From positions 1-10,879 of the forward strand of contig DATILI010000028.1 of assembly GCA_035476635.1 (NCBI GenBank): a stretch of DNA of 10,879 nucleotides, written 5' to 3'. Under the pieces are notes generated by a model, which was given only the letters and a program-made list of their open reading frames with translations, had not been told where the DNA came from and searched no databases. Source of the DNA: DATILI01 sp035476635 (GTDB taxonomy: Bacteria > Pseudomonadota > Gammaproteobacteria > Burkholderiales > Burkholderiaceae_C). Below are positions 5,297 through 10,879 of this stretch, piece by piece; within the stretch, counting starts at the first letter, position 1; each line of letters opens with the position of its first letter. Made by a program: the position numbers and the translations under genes.

Positions 5297-6799
5297 ATGC
5301 AAGAAGCCAAAACCATCACGCTCAAATCCTCGCGCCTGCTGCTGGCACTCGTCGCAGCCGGCGTGATCGGTGGCGCCGGTGGCTCGTACATTCACGGCGC
5401 GCATGCCAACGCCGCCGCGCCAACGGCCACCGCGACGACCTTGGGCGCCGCGCCACTGCTGGCACCGGTCAACGCACCCGACTTTTCCGTGATCACCGAA
5501 CGCTTCGGCCCGGCGGTCGTCAACATCAGCGTGGTCGGCACCACCAGAGTGGCCAACGATGACGACTCCGACGACGACGACGACGCAGCCTCGCCAAACA
5601 TCGATCCTTTCGAATTCTTTCGCCGCTTCCAGCAGGGCCCGGGGCGCCAGATGCAACCGCGCGACCGGCCCACGCGCGGCCAGGGTTCGGGTTTCATCGT
5701 CAGCGCCGACGGCATCATCCTGACCAATGCCCATGTGGTGAAGGGCGCGACGGAGGTGACCGTCAAGCTCACCGACCGGCGCGAATTGCGCGCCAAGGTG
5801 CTGGGCGCCGATCCGAAGACCGATGTGGCCGTGCTCAAGGTCGAGGGCCGGAACCTGCCGGTCGTGACCCTGGGCAAGGCCAGCGACCTGAAGGCCGGCG
5901 AATGGGTGCTGGCCATCGGCTCGCCGTTCGGCTTTGAGAACACCGTGACCGCCGGTGTAGTGAGCGCCAAGGGCCGCTCGCTGCCCAGCGACAGCACCGT
6001 ACCGTTCATCCAGACCGACGTGGCGGTCAACCCCGGCAACTCGGGCGGGCCGCTGTTCAACGCGCGCGGCGAAGTGGTGGGGATCAACTCGCAAATCTAC
6101 AGCCGCACCGGTGGCTACCAGGGCGTATCGTTCGCGATCCCGATCGACCTGGCCAGCCGGATCAAGGACAAGATCGTGGCCACGGGCAAAGTGGAACATG
6201 CGCGCCTTGGCGTGGCGGTGCAGGAGGTCAACCAGGCCTTCGCCGACTCCTTCAAGCTGGACAAACCCGAGGGCGCCCTGGTCTCCAGCGTCGAGCGTGG
6301 CGGCCCCGCTGACCAGGCCGGACTTCAGCCGGGCGATGTGATTCGCAAGGTCGATGGCCAGCGCGTGGTCTCGTCAGGCGACTTGCCCGCCATCATCGGC
6401 ATGGCCGCGCCTGGCGACAAGGTCACGCTGGAGATCTGGCGCAAGGGCAGCGCAGCGGAAATCACCGCCAGGCTAGTCAGCGCCGACTACAAGTCCGCCA
6501 AGGTGGCTGAAGCCGCAATGGCACCCGCTGGCCAAGGCCGCCTGGGCCTGGCACTGCGGCCACTCGATCCGCAGGAGCGGCGCGAGTCGGGCATCCTGAA
6601 CGGCCTGCTGGTGCAAGACGCGAGCGGCCCTTCGGCGATGGCCGGCGTGCAAGCCGGCGACGTTCTGCTCGCGGTCAACGGCTCACCCGTCAAGGACGTA
6701 AACCAAGTCCGCGCCGCCGTGGCCAAGGCCGAGAAATCCGTGGCGCTGCTGATCCAGCGCGGCGAGAGCAAGATCTTCGTGCCGGTGCGGCTGGGCTGA
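5297..6799 (+). CDS. DegP/DegQ-like periplasmic serine endoprotease (Do family, two PDZ domains)
   Basis: This 500-residue HtrA-family protein degrades or chaperones misfolded envelope proteins in the periplasm. It has a Sec signal to about residue 37 (cleavage after AHA), a trypsin-like domain at about 60-295, PDZ1 at about 300-395 and PDZ2 at about 410-498. The catalytic triad is intact: His146 in ILTNAHVVKG, Asp176 in DPKTDVAVLKV and Ser249 in NPGNSGGPLFN. The LA-loop region carries an unusual acidic run (D88-D96 with one Ser), next to the typical IDPFEFFRRF motif. Length is normal for the family. I chose the second ATG (5297) because GGAG at 5287-5290 abuts the first ATG (5291) but sits 6 nt from the second. 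It stands alone as a transcription unit, preceded by a response-regulator-type box. The family call is secure; degP versus degQ/mucD cannot be settled, so I give no symbol. Confidence 0.95.
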   Translation: MQEAKTITLKSSRLLLALVAAGVIGGAGGSYIHGAHANAAAPTATATTLGAAPLLAPVNAPDFSVITERFGPAVVNISVVGTTRVANDDDSDDDDDAASPNIDPFEFFRRFQQGPGRQMQPRDRPTRGQGSGFIVSADGIILTNAHVVKGATEVTVKLTDRRELRAKVLGADPKTDVAVLKVEGRNLPVVTLGKASDLKAGEWVLAIGSPFGFENTVTAGVVSAKGRSLPSDSTVPFIQTDVAVNPGNSGGPLFNARGEVVGINSQIYSRTGGYQGVSFAIPIDLASRIKDKIVATGKVEHARLGVAVQEVNQAFADSFKLDKPEGALVSSVERGGPADQAGLQPGDVIRKVDGQRVVSSGDLPAIIGMAAPGDKVTLEIWRKGSAAEITARLVSADYKSAKVAEAAMAPAGQGRLGLALRPLDPQERRESGILNGLLVQDASGPSAMAGVQAGDVLLAVNGSPVKDVNQVRAAVAKAEKSVALLIQRGESKIFVPVRLG

Positions 6800-6826
6800 A
6801 GAGACGGGTTGGCAAGGTAAGGCAGG

Positions 6827-7378
6827 TCAGGAAGCGCGCCAGAAGATGTAGTCGGCCTGGTACTTCACGACCTGCTTCTGGCCCATGCTCGATGCGTCGC
6901 AAGCCATGGCCGGCGCCACACCGCCCTGGGTGGCCACGCGCTGGATGTAGCTCACGCCCTGCATCGCGCCCATGCCCAGCGCCGGGTTGGCCTTCACCAG
7001 CTGCAGCGGGATGTTGCCGGTGCCGGCGGGCGCCACGGCCACCTGGGTGGCCGTCACTTTGGAACCATCCTTGTTTTCCCAAGTGGCGGGCGGCCCGTAG
7101 TAGCGGCCGATCTGCATGCCCTTGCGGTCCATCAGCCTGGCATCGGGCCCGACAAACACCCATTCATATTGCCCCGCCATATTGGCCCTGGCCCGGCATT
7201 CATAGGTGATGTCGCCGGCGCCCACAGTTTCCATGGCCACCATGTGCCCGGCCGGAACCTTGACCGCATCCGGCAGGCTGGATTGCGAATACGGCATCGA
7301 CTTCGATGAGCTGCCCATCCCGGCGCAAGCGGCCAGGCCCAGTACAGCCACGAGGGAAAGGGGGGTACGGAGTTGCAT
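6827..7378 (-). CDS. DUF3455 domain lipoprotein
   Basis: This 183-residue protein starts with a short lipoprotein signal (MQLRTPLSLVAVLGLAAC, lipobox LAAC, Cys18). The remainder is a single DUF3455 domain recognised by DITYECRAR (56-64), YEWVFVGPDA (71-80), GVSYIQRVATQGGVAP (141-156) and VKYQADYIFWRA (171-182). Cys61 and Cys160 could form a disulfide. Function is unknown for the family. The ATG has AAAGGA about 7 nt upstream; the frame is open to 7555, but that extension would cross its own predicted promoter. The gene is divergent from an ECF sigma/anti-sigma pair and shares a symmetric promoter region with it, so it is probably a direct target of that sigma factor. It converges on the protease gene with a 27-bp gap and no visible terminator. 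Confidence 0.9.
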   Translation of the reverse strand: MQLRTPLSLVAVLGLAACAGMGSSSKSMPYSQSSLPDAVKVPAGHMVAMETVGAGDITYECRARANMAGQYEWVFVGPDARLMDRKGMQIGRYYGPPATWENKDGSKVTATQVAVAPAGTGNIPLQLVKANPALGMGAMQGVSYIQRVATQGGVAPAMACDASSMGQKQVVKYQADYIFWRAS

Positions 7379-7418
7379 AAAACGTCCTTTGTTCGGTGGT
7401 GCGGCAAACACATGAGGC

Positions 7419-7444
7419 AGAGGCAGCTGTAGAAAGTTGCCTCT
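7419..7444 (-). repeat. Stem-loop at the predicted 5' end of the DUF3455 mRNA
   Basis: An inverted repeat AGAGGCA/TGCCTCT (7419-7425 and 7438-7444) has a 7-bp stem and a 12-nt loop, with an extra GGCA/TGCC pair possible outside. The predicted minus-strand transcription start falls near 7444, so the hairpin would form at the very start of the leader. A stabilising 5' stem-loop is possible. No U-run follows on either strand, so it is not a terminator. Confidence 0.4.
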
Positions 7445-7450
7445 TGTGCC

Positions 7451-7479
7451 AGTACGCGGGCGGCATGAAAACGGATTCA
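7451..7479 (-). promoter_or_regulatory. ECF-type promoter of the DUF3455 gene
   Basis: On the minus strand, TGAATCC (7479-7473), exactly 16 bp and CGTACT (7456-7451) form an ECF-like promoter with a GAAtC-type -35 and a CGT-type -10. It is the mirror of the plus-strand promoter at 7481-7509, with the same elements and the same spacing. Predicted start near 7444, with a leader of about 65 nt to the ATG. Confidence 0.7.
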
Positions 7480-7480
7480 C

Positions 7481-7509
7481 TGAATCCAAACGGGCCCAAG
7501 CGCCGTACT
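7481..7509 (+). promoter_or_regulatory. ECF-type promoter of the sigma/anti-sigma operon (autoregulation)
   Basis: TGAATCC (7481-7487), exactly 16 bp and CGTACT (7504-7509) repeat the elements and spacing of the minus-strand promoter. The two -35 elements meet around C7480 and make the perfect 15-bp palindrome GGATTCACTGAATCC. Transcription should start near 7516. That would leave an ATG at 7519 almost leaderless and favours the later starts (7564 or 7582) for the sigma factor. Confidence 0.7.
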
Positions 7510-7563
7510 TGATAGGCAATGTCCCACCAGCCCACGTTTTGCCCCCCTTCTTCATCGGACCAG

Positions 7564-8157
7564 ATGACAGACAATGCCCGCATGAGCACGCCCTCCTCCG
7601 ATGCAGAACTCATGACCTTGATCGACCGCGTCGCCACCGGCGACCAGGCCGCCCTCAAACAGCTCTACGAACTGACCTCTTCCAAACTCTACGGCCTTGC
7701 GGTACGCGTGGTCAGCAACCGGGAATGGGCCGAAGACGTGTTGCAGGAGGCCTACCTCACCATCTGGCGCGTGGCCGGCGACTACCGCGCGGCACTGAGC
7801 CCGCCCATGGCCTGGATGGGGCTCATCGTGCGCAGCCGGGCACTCGATTTTTTGCGCCGCCGCACCGCCGAACGCAGCCACATGACGCAGGAGCTGGACG
7901 AGACGCTGACTGAAACCCTGGAAGGCAACACCCCCAATCCCATGGACGCCACCCAGGCCAGCGAGCAAGCCTGGGCCCTGCACCAATGCCTGGAGCGGCT
8001 GGAAAAACGCCAACGCGAAGTGGTGAGCCTGGCCTACCTGCGCGACCTGAGCCACGGCGAACTCTCCGTCCAGCTCCAACTGCCGCTGGGCACGGTCAAG
8101 ACCTGGATCCGGCGCGGCCTGGAACAACTGCGCGGCTGCATGGCCCGCTTTGCATGA
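7564..8157 (+). CDS. ECF-type RNA polymerase sigma factor
   Basis: This protein, about 197 residues, directs RNA polymerase to a small set of promoters and is held inactive by its anti-sigma partner. Region 2 spans about 17-100 and includes the DVLQEAYLTIWR (58-69) core-binding motif and a -10-reading segment (MGLIVRSRALDFLRRR). A linker follows, then region 4 at about 135-195 with LEKRQREVVSLAYLRDLSHG and the recognition helix LPLGTVKTWIRRGLEQLR. There is no signal or membrane segment. Possible starts are 7519, 7564 and 7582, none with a strong ribosome binding site; 7519 is disfavoured because the predicted transcript begins about 3 nt before it. The pairing with an RskA-like protein suggests the SigK-like ECF group. 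It is followed after 23 bp by the anti-sigma gene and probably reads the divergent promoter pair upstream of itself. Confidence 0.92.
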   Translation: MTDNARMSTPSSDAELMTLIDRVATGDQAALKQLYELTSSKLYGLAVRVVSNREWAEDVLQEAYLTIWRVAGDYRAALSPPMAWMGLIVRSRALDFLRRRTAERSHMTQELDETLTETLEGNTPNPMDATQASEQAWALHQCLERLEKRQREVVSLAYLRDLSHGELSVQLQLPLGTVKTWIRRGLEQLRGCMARFA

Positions 8158-8180
8158 GATGAGTAAAAAGGCCTGATGCC

Positions 8181-9008
8181 ATGAACCTCATGCAACACCC
8201 CGACCTGCTCGAACGCATCGCCGCCGGCCATGCGCTGGGCACCCTGCGCGGCGGCGCGCGCCGCCGCTTCGAAGCCATGGCCCGCGAACAGGCACCGGTG
8301 CGCGCTGCGGCGCTGGTTTGGCAGGCGCGCCTGTCCGGCATGGCCGAGCTGCAACCCGAGATCGCCCCTGACCCTGCGGTCTGGGCGCGCATCCACAACC
8401 TGGTGCAGGCCGAGCTGGCGCAAAAGTCCATGCAGGCCGCACGTGCCACTGCGCAAGCCAAGCCATCCGGCGCCGGCTGGTGGCGCAACCTGCCCTTGTG
8501 GCGCAGCGCAGCCCTTGCCGGCGCGCTGGCCAGCGTGGTGGTGCTGGTGACCGGCATGAACCTGCGCGAACAAATGGGCACGCGCTTCAGTGAACAGCTC
8601 GCCACGCAAGCCCGGGGCATGGGTGCCCAGATTGCCGAGCTGCGCACCCAGTTGCAAGCCGCGCCGCAAATTCAATACGTCGCAGTGCTGGCCGATGACA
8701 AGTCTGCGGCAGCTATCCTCGTCACCGTGGACCCCAGGCACCAGCGGCTGACCTTGCAGCGCGTTGGCGGTTACCAGGAGGCCGGCGACAAATCCTTGCA
8801 ACTCTGGGCCCTGCCGCCCCAAGGCGCGCCGCGCTCGCTCGGTGTGCTCGGCGCCGACAAGGTGCTGCGCCTCACCGCCAGCGAAAACGAAGTGCGCGAA
8901 GTGCCGGCGCTGGCCATCAGCCTGGAACCCAGGGGCGGCGTACCAAGCGAAGGCGGGCCGACCGGGCCGGTGCTGTTCAAGGGGGCGTTGCTGCAGACGG
9001 TGTTGTGA
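8181..9008 (+). CDS. RskA-like membrane anti-sigma factor
   Basis: This 275-residue single-pass membrane protein holds the adjacent ECF sigma factor inactive. The cytoplasmic anti-sigma domain (about 1-80) begins HPDLLERIAAGHALGTLRGG, the usual start of this class, and has no zinc-binding HxxxCxxC motif. The membrane segment is about 109-127 (SAALAGALASVVVLVTGMN). A probable coiled segment (128-160) leads into the periplasmic RskA domain with IQYVAVLADD (about 173-182), LQLWALPPQGAPRSLGVLGA (about 211-230) and a C-terminal FKGALLQTVL. In this family, release of the sigma factor usually follows regulated proteolysis of the anti-sigma. A Do-like protease gene lies two genes away, but no direct link can be shown. 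The ATG has AAAAGG about 9 nt upstream. It ends 31 bp before the convergent hydrolase gene. Confidence 0.92.
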   Translation: MNLMQHPDLLERIAAGHALGTLRGGARRRFEAMAREQAPVRAAALVWQARLSGMAELQPEIAPDPAVWARIHNLVQAELAQKSMQAARATAQAKPSGAGWWRNLPLWRSAALAGALASVVVLVTGMNLREQMGTRFSEQLATQARGMGAQIAELRTQLQAAPQIQYVAVLADDKSAAAILVTVDPRHQRLTLQRVGGYQEAGDKSLQLWALPPQGAPRSLGVLGADKVLRLTASENEVREVPALAISLEPRGGVPSEGGPTGPVLFKGALLQTVL

Positions 9009-9039
9009 CGAAGCTTGTGGGGAACAGGTTTTTCTGTGG

Positions 9040-10879
9040 TCAACGCTGACGCTTGAGCGCTTCCCGAGCGGACTCGTACAGCTGGGCTGATCCGAACTTC
9101 GCATTGGCAGGGTCCAACGAAAAAATGTTGTGTCCCCGATCTACCAGCTTGCCTTCCCATCGCGGCTCCAGGAAGAACGAAATGAATTCAGCCCCCCTGT
9201 TGGCATGCGCGTCCAGCGCGGTCTGAAACTCGGATGCCTGCATGGCTTTGAGCGGATGAAATTCGGTCACGCCATAGGCTTTGTGCCCCGTGGCACGCAG
9301 CCATTGCGCGAATGAAGTGCCGTAGGTCGGCTCGCCGTACAGGCTTGCCCCCAGTCGAATGTCTTTCAATTTTTGCAGCGAGGCGTCAATCGCGAATTTG
9401 TTTGCGTCCCAGCCCGGATTCGTGAAGGGAATGATCTGGTGCGTATAGCGCTTGGTTTGCGACAGGCATGATTGGCCGACCCGCTCCGCGAAGAACTCCA
9501 GGTAGTCCACCACTTGCTGGCCCCTGAACGCATGCCACAACGGTACCAAGGGGTTGTAGAAGTAGGACGACTGGTCCGCGGGCAAATCCAGGTGCGCCTT
9601 CGTAGTCTCACTCAGTGGGCGGCTGGCGGGCAACGCTTTTTGCGGCAGCGGCTGCGGTGTTTGCTGCGTGCGGCCCATGATAGCCACATGGCGTGTTGCC
9701 AAATGCATGGGTGTCGCCGACCCATCCTCCAGGAAGACGTCGATGCGATGCAGGCCGGTGGGCAGGTCCTTGAACGGCATGTCGAAGCGCCAGCCCGTGT
9801 TGGCGTCACCCAGGCCCGGCAGTGCTTCGAGCACGTCCTGGCGGCCCAGGTCCACCGGCGTCCTGCCGATCAATTCGCCATTGCGATAGATGCGAATCCA
9901 TGCAGGCGAATTGCCTCCCAGCCCCTTGACATGTGCCCATCCCGCAATAGGCAGGAAGCCATGGGCAAATGAATCGATGTGTTCGGTGAAGTCGCGCAGC
10001 GGGGTGGTCCGGACATCCTTGGACGGGGGGGCGACTTCTTCGAACGATGTCCAGCTTGTGCCTAGGGCTTGGTTCAGCCGTTCGATCTGTCCGTAGTTGC
10101 GTTGCAGAAACGCGCGAAATCCTTGCTTTGACGCATCGCTGTAGTCCGACACCAGGTAGGGCCCGGTGAAGCCCATGCCGCCCTGGAAGTTGGGAAACAG
10201 GTGGTGCAGTTCACCCAGCAGGGTGACACCCCGGATCTTCTCGATATGCCGGGGCTCCAGCTTGCAGATCTCATTGAGCACCGCCTGGACCGCCTGGACG
10301 CGCCGTGCTGTGAGGGGCGTGCCTGTCTTGGCAAAACTCCAGTTGAAGATGTCCGACCCAAAGTGATAGGTGTCGTTCGGCAAAGGGCCGTTCGGGGTGA
10401 CGCTGAGGTTGGCAGGGTCGGCCGACAGCGCTTTTTCGATCGGCGCGTCCTGCCCAAAATGCGTGGAAAAGAGATAGACGATGGAGGGGCGATCGGTATC
10501 GCGCAACGTGCGCACCAAGCGGCCCACCGCCTCATCGTTGATCACCCAATCGGCGCCTGAGGGCTTGAACAGTTTCAGAAGCGGAACGGGCAACGTGTAG
10601 CCGAGTTCATAGCGATTCTGCCCCTTGCCGTCCCGCGGCAGCAGGTCGCCCAAGGTAGATTCCACAAGCGCTGCGGCCGAGCCCTGCGCGCCGGTGCAGC
10701 TGCGCGCCAAGCTATCGGCCTGCTTGTCGGTTCCCGGCCCCTGCGACAGGATGCAAGGCTCGATCACGCCGATCATGGGCGCCAGAAACATCCGGGAAGG
10801 CCGGTCACGCAGATGAAGCAGCGTTGCCTGGGTCAACGCGGCGATACTCAAAAAGCTGGCGCATGCCACCAGCACTGCA
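9040..10879 (-). CDS. GH42-like glycoside hydrolase with inserted beta-sandwich domain (5' end cut)
   Basis: The frame stays open to the right edge. A GTG at 10875 exists, but it would begin directly in a hydrophobic helix (VLVACASFLSIAALTQATLL) with no basic n-region, so the true start is probably outside. The numbering here counts from that GTG. After this membrane anchor or signal, residues about 30-300 look like the first part of a TIM-barrel hydrolase: VTLLGELHHLFPNFQGG (217-233, Glu222 a candidate acid/base) and NYGQIERLNQALGTSW (260-275), a segment common in GH42-type beta-galactosidases. Residues about 308-400 form a separate beta-sandwich-like insert (GWAHVKG, IRIYRNGELIGRTPVDLGR, LPTGLHRIDVFLEDG). 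The barrel then resumes with ASLYGEPTYG (510-519), YGVTEFHPL (534-542, Glu538 a candidate nucleophile) and FISFFLEPRWEG (564-575). Substrate and exact GH family are not certain. It would act outside the cytoplasm, perhaps on a surface or exopolysaccharide. Confidence 0.72.
   Translation of the reverse strand, partial: AVLVACASFLSIAALTQATLLHLRDRPSRMFLAPMIGVIEPCILSQGPGTDKQADSLARSCTGAQGSAAALVESTLGDLLPRDGKGQNRYELGYTLPVPLLKLFKPSGADWVINDEAVGRLVRTLRDTDRPSIVYLFSTHFGQDAPIEKALSADPANLSVTPNGPLPNDTYHFGSDIFNWSFAKTGTPLTARRVQAVQAVLNEICKLEPRHIEKIRGVTLLGELHHLFPNFQGGMGFTGPYLVSDYSDASKQGFRAFLQRNYGQIERLNQALGTSWTSFEEVAPPSKDVRTTPLRDFTEHIDSFAHGFLPIAGWAHVKGLGGNSPAWIRIYRNGELIGRTPVDLGRQDVLEALPGLGDANTGWRFDMPFKDLPTGLHRIDVFLEDGSATPMHLATRHVAIMGRTQQTPQPLPQKALPASRPLSETTKAHLDLPADQSSYFYNPLVPLWHAFRGQQVVDYLEFFAERVGQSCLSQTKRYTHQIIPFTNPGWDANKFAIDASLQKLKDIRLGASLYGEPTYGTSFAQWLRATGHKAYGVTEFHPLKAMQASEFQTALDAHANRGAEFISFFLEPRWEGKLVDRGHNIFSLDPANAKFGSAQLYESAREALKRQR

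Noticed and set aside
5279..6199. Open frame on the minus strand opposite the protease gene
   Set aside because: Fully antisense to a family with intact catalytic residues; the translation has no recognisable motif.
6800..6826. Possible terminator between the convergent protease and DUF3455 genes
   Set aside because: The 27-bp gap has no inverted repeat and no T-run.
9009..9039. Possible bidirectional terminator between the anti-sigma and hydrolase genes
   Set aside because: No stem of useful length is present; the TTTTT at about 9029 is not preceded by a GC-rich hairpin.
8034..9104. Open frame (356 codons) on the minus strand opposite the sigma and anti-sigma genes
   Set aside because: It covers two well-supported genes on the other strand and looks like a shadow frame, with many His, Gln and Arg residues.

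Overview
The window is a GC-rich (roughly two-thirds G+C by eye), gene-dense bacterial chromosomal segment. The families present (DUF6502 with DUF5666, DUF3455 beside an ECF sigma factor and RskA-type anti-sigma, a two-PDZ Do-like protease) and the base composition suggest a betaproteobacterium, most likely Burkholderiales/Comamonadaceae. That placement is inference. I see no tRNA, rRNA, CRISPR array, insertion sequence or phage gene.

Layout. (1) 1-97 (-): the first 32 codons of an exported protein running off the left edge. (2) 98-413: about 316 bp without an intact gene. It holds the upstream region of that gene and a decayed fragment of a sensor histidine kinase on + (about 205-402). (3) 414-2596 (-): a tightly coupled two-gene operon, first an exported intradiol-dioxygenase-like lipoprotein, then a formylglycine-generating-enzyme-like (SUMF1-fold) lipoprotein; stop and start overlap as TGATG. 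(4) 2597-2733: a divergent control region with two 15-bp palindromes of the type TGGGAAA-N-TTTCCCA, one lying between the -35 and -10 of the predicted promoter for the minus operon. (5) 2734-5216 (+): a DUF6502 winged-helix-like protein translationally coupled (ATGA) to a large DUF5666 repeat lipoprotein. (6) 5231-6799 (+): an OmpR-family-type direct-repeat box and promoter, then a DegP/DegQ-like periplasmic serine protease. (7) 6827-9008: an envelope-stress-like ECF module, with a DUF3455 lipoprotein on - and an ECF sigma factor plus RskA-like anti-sigma on +. (8) 9040-10879 (-): a glycoside-hydrolase-like protein interrupted by a beta-sandwich domain, cut by the right edge.

How the genes work together. 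Nearly everything encoded here acts at or beyond the inner membrane: four predicted lipoproteins, a periplasmic protease, a membrane anti-sigma factor and an exported hydrolase. The clearest regulatory signal is between the DUF3455 gene and the sigma gene. The two strands carry the same promoter, TGAATCC-N16-CGTACT, back to back, and the two -35 elements form one 15-bp palindrome. This predicts a bidirectional promoter read by the adjacent ECF sigma factor, giving autoregulation and co-induction of the lipoprotein. The second candidate system is the DUF6502/DUF5666 pair facing the dioxygenase/FGE-like operon across two matching palindromic operators. I infer that DUF6502 may be the regulator that binds them.
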